A DNA stretch of 64,000 nt from UBA6168 sp964423205 (GTDB lineage: Bacteria; Bacteroidota; Bacteroidia; Chitinophagales; Saprospiraceae), in NCBI GenBank assembly GCA_964423205.1, contig CAYRDX010000016.1, positions 1 through 64,000 on the forward strand, in the 5' to 3' direction. Below the pieces are notes generated by a model. That model saw only the letters and a list, made by a program, of their open reading frames with translations, was not told the DNA's origin and did no database searches. A program made the position numbers and the translations under genes. Shown piece after piece: positions 1 to 9,043 of this stretch (the stretch's first letter is position 1; each line of letters opens with the position of its first letter).

Positions 1-65
1 CAGCCAACTGATTTTCAAGTGGTTAAGAAAACAATTTGGCAACTTTATTTTTGACGCATTACTTA
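1..65 (+). repeat. Dispersed palindromic repeat, copy 1 (cut by window edge)
   Basis: This is the right-hand part of an element seen twice more in the window (22071-22175 and 26508-26608). The shared block runs from CCAACTGATTTTC through GGTTAAGAAA and CAATTTGGC to GACnCATTnCTTA. The two halves CCAACTGATTTTC and GAAAACAATTTGG are imperfect inverted repeats around a loop of about 10 bases, so a transcript would fold into a hairpin. The A-rich left part present in the other copies lies outside the window. It ends directly at a photolyase gene fragment. Confidence 0.8.
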
Positions 66-237
66 TTTCAGAATTTTCAATCCTGAATCACAGTTAATGA
101 AATTTGACAAGGACTTGAATTATGTGAAAAAATGGCTGCCTGAATTTGGCTCCAAAGACTATCCCGCCCCAATCGTAGAGCACAAGATGGCCAGAGAGCG
201 CTGTCTGGCTGCGTACAAAAAAGCTTTATGGAAATAG
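55..237 (+). pseudogene. phr: Deoxyribodipyrimidine photolyase, C-terminal fragment
   Basis: Reading from 64 gives 57 residues starting YFRIFNP and continuing with KFDKD, YVKKWLPEF, YPAPIVEHK and ARER, ending at TAG 235-237. This is the classic end of class I CPD photolyases, the FAD-dependent enzymes that split pyrimidine dimers with blue light. The frame upstream hits TGA at 52-54 inside the dispersed repeat, so the rest of the gene is not joined in frame: the repeat has replaced or interrupted it just before the conserved YFRIFNP. Whether the 5' part lies left of the repeat cannot be seen here. The fragment lacks most of the FAD-binding domain and cannot be active alone. It converges with msrB, the two stop codons being one base apart. 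Confidence 0.75.
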
Positions 238-238
238 C

Positions 239-745
239 CTACTTCTTTTCAAATCGGAGAGCTACTGAATTGATACAATACCTCAAGCCGGTTGGTTCAG
301 GTCCGTCATCGAATACATGTCCAAGGTGACCATCACATTTAGCACAACGCACTTCTACCCTCACCATCCCTAAACTGCTGTCCTTTATTTCACGCAGACA
401 ATAATCATTGATAGGAGCATAATAACTTGGCCAACCTGACCCACTATCGTATTTGTGCTTTGAAGAAAACAGCGGAAAACCACAGGCTTTGCATTGGTAA
501 ACGCCATTTTGTTTGTGGCGATTGTACGGCCCGGACCAGGCACGTTCGGTACCTGATTCTCTCAAAACATGATATTCCAATTCCGTCAGTTTGGATTTCC
601 ATTGATCTTCGGTTTTAATCACTCTGAAAATCGTATCTCCTTTGGGAGTCAAATAAAATGGCTCCAATGCGGTATGGTCTGAAGATTGTGCATGGTGACA
701 GGCACTTACAAGGAGGAGAAGAATCAATGGAATGAACAGTTTCAT
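239..745 (-). CDS. msrB: Peptide-methionine (R)-S-oxide reductase, lipoprotein form
   Basis: The 168-residue protein reduces methionine-R-sulfoxide in oxidised proteins. A lipoprotein signal (MKLFIPL... with lipobox VSAC, Cys16) places it outside the inner membrane. The MsrB domain covers about residues 47-166. It has the structural zinc pairs CKAC (Cys85/88) and CAKC (Cys134/137), the SGSGWPSY loop, GHVFDDG and the catalytic RYCIN cysteine (Cys157). No second (resolving) cysteine at the usual position near residue 100 is seen, so recycling may use another reductant. The family's cytosolic forms are about 140 residues; the extra length here is the export signal and linker. The gene overlaps nothing and converges with the photolyase fragment. 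Confidence 0.93.
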   Translation of the reverse strand: MKLFIPLILLLLVSACHHAQSSDHTALEPFYLTPKGDTIFRVIKTEDQWKSKLTELEYHVLRESGTERAWSGPYNRHKQNGVYQCKACGFPLFSSKHKYDSGSGWPSYYAPINDYCLREIKDSSLGMVRVEVRCAKCDGHLGHVFDDGPEPTGLRYCINSVALRFEKK

Positions 746-812
746 AATTCTGAAAAGCAGGTGACTTTAAGCTGATAACATGATAGTTAACAGAGACTTC
801 TCAAAATTGTTG

Positions 813-1316
813 TCAAGGTGTAGCCACTAACATCGTCCAGTATTTCCCGCTTCTTCCATAACCGAGTTTTTTAGCTTTGGGCTCCATAATGTTTTCACAG
901 TGGCCAGTGCTGTTCAACCACAAGTCAAAAACTCCTGCATCGGTACCTGGCCCCACTGCGATGTTTTCTGCAAGGAATTGATAGGGATAACCTGCAGCAG
1001 AAACACGGTCTCCGGCATTGCTTCCATTTTTGCCTTTATGGCTCAGCGTTCTTTTAGATTCCATATAAAGACTGTGTTGGTAGGCGACCTTGCTCAGAGT
1101 CTTATCCAACACGAGTGCATGAGTTTTTGGCCAAAATGTACTGCCACATTTGACACCTTTGGCCCTAACTTCATTGACTAAGCTCAGGAATTGTGCTGAA
1201 TTGACAGAGTTTTCACCACTTGGCTGTGCGGGGCTGTTTGTTGATATACCTTGACAGGAAGCCATTCCCATGGTGAAAAGAAAATAAGTTGGGAAATATT
1301 TTAAAACGATGTCCAT
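813..1316 (-). CDS. CAP (SCP/PR-1) domain lipoprotein, YkwD-like
   Basis: A 167-residue protein with an N-terminal hydrophobic stretch ending in a lipobox-like MASC, followed by a CAP domain from about residue 40 to the end. Visible signatures are FLSLVNEVRAKG (CAP1 start), the histidine in QHSLYM, LSHKG, GYPYQFLAENIAVG and STGHCENIM. The two histidines and two acidic residues that line the CAP cavity are present. Bacterial CAP proteins of this type are secreted and their biochemical role is mostly unknown. The extra cysteines (GVKCGS and GHCENI) could form a disulfide. It is transcribed away from metG. Confidence 0.85.
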   Translation of the reverse strand: MDIVLKYFPTYFLFTMGMASCQGISTNSPAQPSGENSVNSAQFLSLVNEVRAKGVKCGSTFWPKTHALVLDKTLSKVAYQHSLYMESKRTLSHKGKNGSNAGDRVSAAGYPYQFLAENIAVGPGTDAGVFDLWLNSTGHCENIMEPKAKKLGYGRSGKYWTMLVATP

Positions 1317-1492
1317 ATTGAGTTTGGTTAATTAAGACCCGGAATAAATTCTTGAACGTGAAAACTAACAGGCGAATAAGGTTTCAGGAAAATCTGCCTG
1401 ATTTCATCAACTAACTTATGTGCTATTCGGATTATTGCACCTTAGTCCTTTCATTTTGAGATAAATGACCCTGATCAGGCAGGACTTAATTT

Positions 1493-1529
1493 TTGCATTA
1501 TTTTCTACGCCAATCACTGCGTATCTTCG
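1493..1529 (+). promoter_or_regulatory. Candidate metG promoter
   Basis: TATCTTCG at 1522-1529, followed by CCGCC, resembles the Bacteroidota -7 element TAnnTTTG and its GC-rich follow-on seen before several genes in this window. A TTG lies at 1493-1495, but the 26-base spacing is longer than the usual 19, so only the -7 part is convincing. Confidence 0.4.
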
Positions 1530-1589
1530 CCGCCTCATTATATCCGCAACGGACACTTAGTTCCGACTTACTTGAAATTCAACCAGATA

Positions 1590-3725
1590 ATGGACAAAAC
1601 CAAAAAATACCTCATTACTTCTGCCCTGCCCTATGCCAATGGTGCTTTACATCTTGGCCATCTTTCTGGAGCCTACCTTCCTGCTGACATCTATGTGCGG
1701 TACCTCCGTGGCATGGGCTGTGATGTGGCCTTTATTTGTGGGTCCGACGAACATGGCGCCGCCATAACCATGAGAGCAAAAAAGGAAAATGTAACTCCTG
1801 AAGAAATCATCGATAAATATCACTACCTGAACAAGGACACCTTTAGCAGACTTGGGATTTCGTTTGACTACTATCACCGGACTAGTGCACCACTTCACCA
1901 CGAAACTTCACAGCAGTTTTTTACAGAATTGATAGAGATGGGGGGCGAGTTGGAGGAGAAGATTACGGAACAATATTTCGATGAAGATTTCAACCAATTT
2001 CTCGCGGACCGTTACATCACTGGTGAATGCCCTAAGTGCGGCCACTCTGAGGCCTATGGAGACCAATGCGAAAAGTGTGGCAGCTCACTTTCCCCTATAG
2101 AGCTAATTAATCCAGTTTCTGTAATGAGTGGTAAAACCCCGGTGCTGAAGCCTACCAAACATTGGTACTTTCGTCTCGATAAACATGGCGATTGGCTTAG
2201 GAACTGGATTGAACACGGTGTGTTGGATGGCCAGCAACACCATGACCCCAACGCCTGGAAAAAGCACGTCGTTGGGCAGTGTCTATCCTGGTTGGATACC
2301 GGTCTGTTGCCAAGGGCTATCACCCGCGACCTGGACTGGGGAATCAAAGTGCCGCTTCCTGAAGGTGAAGGAAAAGTACTTTATGTCTGGTTTGATGCGC
2401 CCATCGGCTACATTTCATCCACCAAACAATGGGCAAGTGAAAATGGCAAAAACTGGGAAGAGTACTGGAAAGGCGACAAGGTCCAACTCATCCATTTCAT
2501 AGGTAAAGACAATATTGTCTTCCATTGCATCGTATTTCCGGCCATGCTAAAGGCTCATGGTGGTTATGCCTTGCCAGTCAATGTTCCTGCCAACCAGTTT
2601 TTAAATTATGAAGGACGCAAATTCAGCAAGAGCAAAGGCTGGGGAATAGAGCAACACGAGTATCTCGAAGAATTCGAAGCTTTCCCGAACAAAGAAGATG
2701 CTCTGCGCTATGCCCTTATCCGCAATATGCCCGAAAACAGGGATAGCGACTTCAAGTGGGATGAATTTGCTGACAACCACGATAAAGAACTGGCAGATAA
2801 ACTCGGAAACTTCATCAACCGGGTAATGGTGCTGACAAACAGCTATTTCGAAGGTAATGTTCCTCCGGCTGCTGTGGCGAGCTCCACTGATAAACTGAAG
2901 GAAAAACTTTTACCTGTTAATAATCTGGCTCAAACACTGGCCGCTGACATCGAAGCATTTAGCTTTAAGTCGTCAGTTAGCAATCTGATGGAAATAGCAA
3001 CCTGGGGTAATGTCTATTTGCAGGAATCGGCCCCGTGGGCTGCACGCAAAGAGAATCCGGATGCTGAGATTGTCAAAGAATCACTGTTCATAGGGCTTCA
3101 GATAGTTGCCGCATTGAGCATCCTCTGCGAGCCGTTTATTCCTTTTACTTCCGCTAAAATCAGGAAGCTTCTCAATCTGCCTGAGGTTCAGGCCGGAGAC
3201 ATGGAAAATGTCCTGAATCAATTGTTGAGTGGAAATGCCATATTGCCCGCTGGACATCCGATTAACGAACCTGAAATACTTTTTGCCAAGATAAATGACC
3301 GTAAGGATGAAAGCAGGCTGGAAATTTTAAATCGCCAGAAGGCAAAGTTGGAAGCCGTGCTGTCTGAAGAAAAAGCCTCAGAAAGGCCTGCTTTGAAGCC
3401 CGAAATTCAGTACGATGACTTTGCCAAAATGGACATCCGAACGGCCAAAATCCTGCATGCTGAAGAAATGCCCAAAGTTGATAAGTTAGTGAAACTGACT
3501 GTTGACCTTGGAATGGAACAGCGCACAGTGATTGCCGGTATTGCAAAGCATTATAAACCAGAAGAACTGGTTGGCAGGAAAATCCTGCTTCTGGCAAATC
3601 TCGCACCACGCAAATTGAGAGGCGTCGAATCACAGGGTATGATTCTCGCTGCTGAAGACAACGATGGTAAAATGTGCCTGGCCACGGCCGGTGAAGATAT
3701 GGAGGCCGGATTTCCTGTAAAGTAA
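1590..3725 (+). CDS. metG: Methionyl-tRNA synthetase
   Basis: Charges initiator and elongator tRNA-Met with methionine, using ATP, in the cytosol. The 711-residue protein has the class I HIGH-type motif in ALHLGHLSG near the N-terminus, a zinc knuckle CPKCG...CEKCG around residues 150-168, the KMSKS-type loop as KFSKSKGWGI, and a C-terminal tRNA-binding/dimerisation OB-fold starting at YDDFAKMDIRTAKI. This long, dimeric form is standard for Bacteroidota. I chose the ATG at 1590 (MDKTKKYLIT) because homologues start there; a TTG at 1572 would add six residues and is less likely. No Shine-Dalgarno sequence precedes it. lnt follows after 10 bases and may be cotranscribed. Confidence 0.97.
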   Translation: MDKTKKYLITSALPYANGALHLGHLSGAYLPADIYVRYLRGMGCDVAFICGSDEHGAAITMRAKKENVTPEEIIDKYHYLNKDTFSRLGISFDYYHRTSAPLHHETSQQFFTELIEMGGELEEKITEQYFDEDFNQFLADRYITGECPKCGHSEAYGDQCEKCGSSLSPIELINPVSVMSGKTPVLKPTKHWYFRLDKHGDWLRNWIEHGVLDGQQHHDPNAWKKHVVGQCLSWLDTGLLPRAITRDLDWGIKVPLPEGEGKVLYVWFDAPIGYISSTKQWASENGKNWEEYWKGDKVQLIHFIGKDNIVFHCIVFPAMLKAHGGYALPVNVPANQFLNYEGRKFSKSKGWGIEQHEYLEEFEAFPNKEDALRYALIRNMPENRDSDFKWDEFADNHDKELADKLGNFINRVMVLTNSYFEGNVPPAAVASSTDKLKEKLLPVNNLAQTLAADIEAFSFKSSVSNLMEIATWGNVYLQESAPWAARKENPDAEIVKESLFIGLQIVAALSILCEPFIPFTSAKIRKLLNLPEVQAGDMENVLNQLLSGNAILPAGHPINEPEILFAKINDRKDESRLEILNRQKAKLEAVLSEEKASERPALKPEIQYDDFAKMDIRTAKILHAEEMPKVDKLVKLTVDLGMEQRTVIAGIAKHYKPEELVGRKILLLANLAPRKLRGVESQGMILAAEDNDGKMCLATAGEDMEAGFPVK

Positions 3726-3735
3726 ACACGCTGCA

Positions 3736-5532
3736 TTGAAAAAATCCATCAAAACAACACTGTTGATTGCCTTTCTGGCAATAGCCCTCTTTTTCGGTTG
3801 GCAAATGTATGACCGTTTCCAAAATGAGGAATTATGGGGACACAAGCCATTGTTTTTCTTCATTGCCGGTTGGGCTTTCATCGTATTGTTGCTTTGGAAA
3901 AAATTCACTTCTGCACCAAAGGGGCTTCGATGGTTCCTGATGTCGACAGCCAGCGGAATCCTGCTATCGATTGGGTTCCCCCCTATTCCTATGACCATGC
4001 TGATGTTTGTAGGATGGGTTCCTCTTTTATTGGTTGAAAGAGAAATTTCTGAAGGTAGTGAGTCGCCACAAAAACTGCTGTTGTTCCGGTATGCTTACCA
4101 CACCTTTGTAGTCTGGAACATCCTCACTACCTATTGGGTAACAAATACCGCATTTTTCGCAGGCATAGTTGCTATTTGGCTGAACTCCTTGTTCATGTCG
4201 GTTCCTTTTCTTCTTTTTCACCAGACGAGAAAGATTACTCCGAGACTGGGTTACATTGCATTCATCGCCTTTTGGATGTCATTTGAATTACTGCACCTGC
4301 ATTGGGAAATTTCCTGGCCCTGGCTAAATCTGGGTAACGCTTTTGCACACTTCCCTCAATGGATTCAATGGTATGAATACACGGGCACATTTGGTGGCAC
4401 ACTTTGGATTTTGCTCGCCAACGTTTTCATCGTTCAACTTTTGAATAATCGAATTCCAATTGTGGATTATTGGCACAAGCGTAAATGGCAATTGCTGAAA
4501 ATTGCCGCGCTGATACTTCTTCCCATCATCACTTCCTTCGGAATGTACCTAAGTCATGAGGATAAAGGGACGGAAGTTGAAGTAGTGGTTGTGCAGCCCA
4601 ATCTGGAGCCTCATTATCAGAAGTTTCAGCTACCCGAAGAAATACAGCAAGACCGATACCGGCGCCTGGCGGAATCAGCCTTGACTCCGGAAACTGATTA
4701 TCTGGTTTTTCCAGAGACTGCTTTTAGTGCTGGAAATAAAGATTTTATACCGGTGCACCAAAGTGTCAGTTATTACCGTCAGTTGTTGTCCAGCTACCCC
4801 AATCTGAAACTGGTCACCGGGATCGTGGCCTATAAGGTATTTGCCGAAGGCGAAACTCACACCCGAAGCACCCGCAAACAACTGATGGGTGCCGATACCA
4901 TTTATTGGGAAGCTTATAACTCGGCTATACAACTGACATCCGGCGTGGACAGCATTCCATTTTACATCAAATCCAAACTCGTTCCTGGAGCTGAAATTCT
5001 CCCTTACCATGAAGTTTTCTTTTTCCTGAAACCGCTTGTCGAATCCCTGGATGGGTCGGTGGAAGGACATGGCAAGCAACCCTTCAGGACAGCGTTCAAG
5101 AGTAACAGCGGAATTGTGGCACCTGTAATCTGTTATGAAAGTGTGTATGGAGACTATCATGCAAACTACATCCGCCAGGCAGGTGCGGAAGCTACTTTTA
5201 TTATGACAAACGATGGCTGGTGGGACCGCACAGCGGGTCATAAGCAGCATCTTGAATTCGCCAGCCTGCGTGCCATTGAAACACGTCGGAGTATTGCCCG
5301 TTCTGCCAATACGGGAATTTCGTGTTTTATCAATCAAAGAGGAGATATTCTGCAGCCCACCAAATACGGCGAGGAGGCAGCTATCAGGGGGAAAATTGCC
5401 ATGAACAGGGATATCACCTTTTATGTACAATGGGGAGATTTGATTGCCAGAATCGGTCTGTTCGCTTCAGCCATATTGTTGCTTAATACCTTTGTGAAGA
5501 GTTTTTTAAAGAAACGAAATCAAAGTGTTTAG
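3736..5532 (+). CDS. lnt: Apolipoprotein N-acyltransferase
   Basis: Adds the third acyl chain to the N-terminal cysteine of lipoproteins in the inner membrane. About the first 280 residues are hydrophobic with several membrane segments; the carbon-nitrogen hydrolase domain follows. The catalytic triad is visible as Glu327 (VFPETAF), Lys414 (KSKLVPGAE) and Cys466 (VICYES), and a last membrane helix lies near residue 575. At 598 residues it is longer than the E. coli enzyme (512), with a longer N-terminal membrane part. The start is TTG at 3736, 10 bases after the metG stop; the next ATG would remove the first membrane segment. The many lipoproteins in this window are its expected substrates. 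Confidence 0.93.
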   Translation: MKKSIKTTLLIAFLAIALFFGWQMYDRFQNEELWGHKPLFFFIAGWAFIVLLLWKKFTSAPKGLRWFLMSTASGILLSIGFPPIPMTMLMFVGWVPLLLVEREISEGSESPQKLLLFRYAYHTFVVWNILTTYWVTNTAFFAGIVAIWLNSLFMSVPFLLFHQTRKITPRLGYIAFIAFWMSFELLHLHWEISWPWLNLGNAFAHFPQWIQWYEYTGTFGGTLWILLANVFIVQLLNNRIPIVDYWHKRKWQLLKIAALILLPIITSFGMYLSHEDKGTEVEVVVVQPNLEPHYQKFQLPEEIQQDRYRRLAESALTPETDYLVFPETAFSAGNKDFIPVHQSVSYYRQLLSSYPNLKLVTGIVAYKVFAEGETHTRSTRKQLMGADTIYWEAYNSAIQLTSGVDSIPFYIKSKLVPGAEILPYHEVFFFLKPLVESLDGSVEGHGKQPFRTAFKSNSGIVAPVICYESVYGDYHANYIRQAGAEATFIMTNDGWWDRTAGHKQHLEFASLRAIETRRSIARSANTGISCFINQRGDILQPTKYGEEAAIRGKIAMNRDITFYVQWGDLIARIGLFASAILLLNTFVKSFLKKRNQSV

Positions 5533-5621
5533 GCCCATCCTGAATCTGCTGTTTTGCAGGATTTTTGTTGTCTCCGGAATTTTTCCTACTTTTTTGGCCA
5601 GGACTTATGGTTTAAGTTAGG

Positions 5622-5656
5622 CCCCCGGATGAATACCATTGGCATAAATCCGGGGG
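5622..5656. terminator. GC-rich hairpin between convergent genes
   Basis: CCCCCGGAT (5622-5630) pairs perfectly with ATCCGGGGG (5648-5656) around a 17-base loop. It sits between the convergent lnt and T9SS cargo genes. It lacks a U tract on either strand, so it is an atypical terminator or a transcript-end stabiliser rather than a clear intrinsic one. Confidence 0.45.
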
Positions 5657-5691
5657 TTAGTGATGGATTCTCAGGAAAGTCGCACTTACTT

Positions 5692-8253
5692 TCACTGTTT
5701 TACAATTTTGAATGTAGCTTTTTTTGTTCCGCTGACAATGGACAAAAAGTAAAGGCCAGCGGGCATGTCATTCATTGGAATTGCCGTATTAACTGTGATT
5801 ACCTCTGTTTCCCAAATGGTCGTCCCTGCCAAATTCCTCAACACCAGCTTTGTGTTTGATGCCAGACCCTGAATAGAAACCTGCAACTCTTCCCTTACCG
5901 GATTGGGGAAAATGCTAATGGACATCTCATCTTCTTCAAGAACATCAGTCGTGGTAACAAAAATCTGTTTGGCGACTGAATTGGCACAGGACTCATTATA
6001 GGCAGTCAACACAACATTGAAAATCCCCTGCTTTCCGTAAGTATGGGTTGGGCTGGATTCAAGAGATGTATTTCCATCTCCAAAATCCCAGTAAAAGAAA
6101 CTGCTTTCTGTTGACCTGTTTTCAAATTGAATTTTAAGACCGCTAGGCTTGAAAGTGAAAGCGGCCATAGGAATTTGGACCACCCGAATGATGTTTTCCA
6201 ATTTCAGAGTATGTGAAGTAGAACCGTTGCTTACTGTGAGTTGCACATCGAAAATACCTTCTGAACGATAAGTAACAGAGGGGTTTTCATCAGACGATGA
6301 AGAGGGAGTACCTCCTTCGAACTGCCAGGAGTAGGAATTTAGACCCGTTCCTTTTGATTGGTTGGTGAATTTAACCAGAAGGGGAATACACCCCTGAGTG
6401 ATGTTTGCCTTAAAATCTGATTTTAAAGGCTCGGTTATGGTAACTATCTTTTTGAAAGTCGACTGGCCACAATCTCCAATGGCTGTAAGTGAAACTTCAT
6501 AAGTTCCGCTTTTTGAAAATTTATGCAATGGATTTAAGGAAGTAGATTGAGTTCCGTCTCCAAAATCCCATTGAAACGAGACAGCGTCCGTACTTTTATT
6601 TACAAATGAAACTTCAGTTGGGTTAGAAACTGAAAAGGAAAACGAAGCGACTGGCTTCTTTTTTAAACTGAGTTTAGCCGAATCTGATGCAATTTCACCT
6701 GAGCAAGTGTTTTTCACAAGGCACCTATATGCTGTGCCATCCAGAATTGCGGGGGTATTTTTTATTTTCAAAGAGTTAGAATTACTTCCTGAATAAAGAG
6801 CCCCATCCTGAATATTGAGCCAGCTGCTCCCGGTTTTGTACTGCCATTGAAAACTCAATGCTGAGCCACTTGCCAGAATGTCGAAAGCAAAATCTCCACT
6901 TTCACATCCATTTACTGATATCGGCTGTTTATTCAGATTAATAAAAGGGAGTGCTCCTGAGGAAACCACCAATGGGTGTAGAGCACGGATGTTCCCATTG
7001 CCACCCGGCTGTGCACCATTGGATGCTGAATTGCACAATATAGATGTAACAGTATTGATTCCGGCTGTTCCACCGTTTGCTGTCACGTTCGCAGGGGTAG
7101 TCAGGTTGGTAATGATGAAACCGCCACCTCCGCCACCTCCGGCTCCATAACACCTGTCAGTATTGTTGGTTACATGACCACCATTTCCACCTCCAGCATC
7201 AACAAACAGATTTCCGGTTAATTTCTGTGCAGCTAGATAAACGCTGCCACCACCGCCACCACCACCGGCTCCATCTCCGCTGGCCAAAGGTGGGCTTGTG
7301 CCATTGGCACTGATTCGATGGCCATTGGCTTCTATTTCACCCACCGAAATAACGATTATTCCTCCCCCATTTCCCCCTGAAGAACCAGCCCCTTGATTAT
7401 TGACATGTCCGGCACCACCGCCACCACCTAATAAAAGTCGCCGGTCAAATATTGCTGTACTCTTGCCTCCAATCCCCGGGTAATTGCCATCACAGCCAAA
7501 ACCTGATGCATTTTCCTGGCCACCAGATCCGCCCTGACCAAAGCTTCCACCGCCACCACCACCGCTGTTGTGGTCGTTGCCGCCACCGCCACCATTGGCA
7601 AGTGCTCCCCGGCCTTGTTCCTTTCCTGAAATTGTCGATGCAATACCCTCTCCTTTTGGCGCTCCTCGCCAGTTATTCATTGTATAATAGTAATCGTCCG
7701 CATTTGTAAGGAAATTGCAATCACTGGCTAACACATTAACCTGTCCTCCCCTGAAGCCTAATCCATCAGCCAGAACAGGTGCCTGCAGAGCCAACTTGCC
7801 TTTTACATTAAGCGCCAGAATGCCCCCTGTTGTACCATTCCAAGGAGCAGGTCTAAGAGTATCCTTAATGACTGCGGAATCATAACTGGGTACTCGTACA
7901 AGCTGCACTATATCCTGAAGCGAATACTGTCCATTCAATGCATTCTGAACAAAGACATGGTTTCCAGAGATTCTGAGGATTTTACAAAGTTCATAAGAGC
8001 CGGCACTGCCTGGATTAGTGATGTTGCCAAAAGACGCGGTATTCGTTTCATTCACGGTGGCCCCTTTCATTTGAATAAGCAGGACTTCGTCGTCCTTTTG
8101 AAGGCCAAGGGTTGAGGAGATTGTCAACTTAGCAAGACAGTAGTCGATTTCGAGTACCTGGGCATATTGGTTAATGATGCCACCGATATTGGTTTGTGTT
8201 AAAACCGGCACAGTACAGGCAAGGAATGCCAGAGTGGTAAGGAAGGTCTTCAT
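5692..8253 (-). CDS. Glycine-rich, PKD-domain T9SS cargo protein
   Basis: An 853-residue secreted protein. A signal peptide (MKTFLTTLAFLACTVPVLTQ) is followed by an N-terminal domain of about 180 residues. A region at about 180-430 is dominated by runs of five to eight glycines within a repeated GGGGGG-xx-GG pattern. Then come an Ig-like segment (WQYKTGSSW) and three PKD domains, two with WDFGDG and one with WQFEGG. The end is a type A T9SS sorting domain (ISIFPNPVREEL ... PAGLYFLSI). Such proteins cross the outer membrane through T9SS and are anchored or released; PKD domains usually serve binding. I chose the ATG at 8253 because it puts the signal peptide at the N-terminus; an upstream in-frame ATG at 8400 is unlikely. 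Its substrate is unknown. Confidence 0.88.
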   Translation of the reverse strand: MKTFLTTLAFLACTVPVLTQTNIGGIINQYAQVLEIDYCLAKLTISSTLGLQKDDEVLLIQMKGATVNETNTASFGNITNPGSAGSYELCKILRISGNHVFVQNALNGQYSLQDIVQLVRVPSYDSAVIKDTLRPAPWNGTTGGILALNVKGKLALQAPVLADGLGFRGGQVNVLASDCNFLTNADDYYYTMNNWRGAPKGEGIASTISGKEQGRGALANGGGGGNDHNSGGGGGGSFGQGGSGGQENASGFGCDGNYPGIGGKSTAIFDRRLLLGGGGGAGHVNNQGAGSSGGNGGGIIVISVGEIEANGHRISANGTSPPLASGDGAGGGGGGGSVYLAAQKLTGNLFVDAGGGNGGHVTNNTDRCYGAGGGGGGGFIITNLTTPANVTANGGTAGINTVTSILCNSASNGAQPGGNGNIRALHPLVVSSGALPFINLNKQPISVNGCESGDFAFDILASGSALSFQWQYKTGSSWLNIQDGALYSGSNSNSLKIKNTPAILDGTAYRCLVKNTCSGEIASDSAKLSLKKKPVASFSFSVSNPTEVSFVNKSTDAVSFQWDFGDGTQSTSLNPLHKFSKSGTYEVSLTAIGDCGQSTFKKIVTITEPLKSDFKANITQGCIPLLVKFTNQSKGTGLNSYSWQFEGGTPSSSSDENPSVTYRSEGIFDVQLTVSNGSTSHTLKLENIIRVVQIPMAAFTFKPSGLKIQFENRSTESSFFYWDFGDGNTSLESSPTHTYGKQGIFNVVLTAYNESCANSVAKQIFVTTTDVLEEDEMSISIFPNPVREELQVSIQGLASNTKLVLRNLAGTTIWETEVITVNTAIPMNDMPAGLYFLSIVSGTKKATFKIVKQ

Positions 8254-8375
8254 CGAAAAAGGATTTAAGGGGTGTCGCATCGGTGTTGGGTTCACAATGT
8301 TCGCAAAGTAAGCCTGAAAACCAAAGAAGCAGTATAAAAAATATCGGTATCCATAGAATAAAACCCAAATTCGTT

Positions 8376-8383
8376 TACCTTTG
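8376..8383 (+). promoter_or_regulatory. -7 element of the rpsP promoter
   Basis: TACCTTTG fits TAnnTTTG exactly and is followed by CGCCCGC, the same GC-rich stretch found after other -7 elements here. It lies 69 bases before the rpsP ATG. No good -33 TTG is seen at the expected distance. Confidence 0.6.
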
Positions 8384-8451
8384 CGCCCGCTTAAGCCCAC
8401 CGCCTGGTTTTCAGGGTAAGTGGGGATGGTTAAATTTTCAACCTTTAAACA

Positions 8452-8964
8452 ATGGCAGTTAAGATCAGATTACAAAGAAGAGGCAAAAAGAAAATGCCTT
8501 TTTATCACATCGTCATCGCAGATGCACGTGCTCCACGCGATGGCCGTTTTATCGAGAAAATCGGTATTTACAACCCCCTTACCAAACCGGCAACTATCGA
8601 CATCGACCGTGAAAAAGCTTATGACTGGTTACAAAAAGGTGCACAACCAACAGACACCGTCAGGGCAATTTTGAGGTACAAAGGCGTGTATTATTTGAAA
8701 CACGTTATGGTAGGTGCCAAGAAAGGAGTTTTCTCTGAAGAGGTGGCCATGGAGAAATTCAATGAATATCTTGAAAAGAAAGAATCCAAAATAGCCGCAC
8801 GGCGCGAGAAAACCCTTAGCGAGATTAAAGCTACAAACCTGAAAATTGCGGGATTAGAAGCAGATAGTGCCGTTAAAGTTGTCCCGAAAGTTACTGCAAA
8901 AGCTGCTCCACCGACTGAACCAGAGGCAAAACCCGAGGTTGAAGCCAAACAAGAAGAGGAATAA
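8452..8964 (+). CDS. rpsP: 30S ribosomal protein S16
   Basis: Binds 16S rRNA early in 30S assembly. The first 80 or so residues are canonical S16: VKIRLQRRGKKKMPFYHIVIADARAPRDGRFIEKIG, then YDWLQKGAQPTDTV. The remaining 85 residues form a basic then acidic Ala/Pro/Glu-rich tail, giving 170 residues against about 82 in E. coli. Such tails are common in Bacteroidota S16 and probably disordered. The gene is monocistronic here, closed by a strong terminator, unlike the rpsP-rimM-trmD-rplS operon of many bacteria. No Shine-Dalgarno sequence is present before the ATG. Confidence 0.97.
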   Translation: MAVKIRLQRRGKKKMPFYHIVIADARAPRDGRFIEKIGIYNPLTKPATIDIDREKAYDWLQKGAQPTDTVRAILRYKGVYYLKHVMVGAKKGVFSEEVAMEKFNEYLEKKESKIAARREKTLSEIKATNLKIAGLEADSAVKVVPKVTAKAAPPTEPEAKPEVEAKQEEE

Positions 8965-8990
8965 TATCAGAGCACATTGTGACTTGTACA

Positions 8991-9024
8991 AAAAGCCTGC
9001 AAGGTTAATCTTGCAGGCTTTTTC
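8991..9024. terminator. Terminator between rpsP and the convergent lipoprotein gene
   Basis: GCCTGCAAG (8995-9003) pairs with CTTGCAGGC (9010-9018) around GTTAAT. It is flanked by AAAAA on the left and TTTTTC on the right, so it can end transcripts from both sides. Confidence 0.9.
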
Positions 9025-9043
9025 TTTTTCTTCAACCAGCTTA

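Noticed and set aside
1317..1589. Riboswitch or T-box before metG
   Set aside because: There is a CCTGATCAGG palindrome and some weak inverted repeats, but no T-box core, SAM-riboswitch motif or terminator before the start codon.
3262..3822. 186-codon minus-strand frame opposite metG
   Set aside because: It overlaps the strongly conserved end of metG and the start of lnt. It has no known domain, a high Cys/Gln/Arg content typical of antisense frames, and no promoter.
4675..5430. 251-codon minus-strand frame opposite lnt
   Set aside because: It lies wholly within the catalytic half of lnt, whose active-site residues are intact. No family features are visible.
7080..7640. Possible DNA repeat or CRISPR-like array
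   Set aside because: The repetition is of glycine codons within a long open frame, without regular repeat and spacer lengths.
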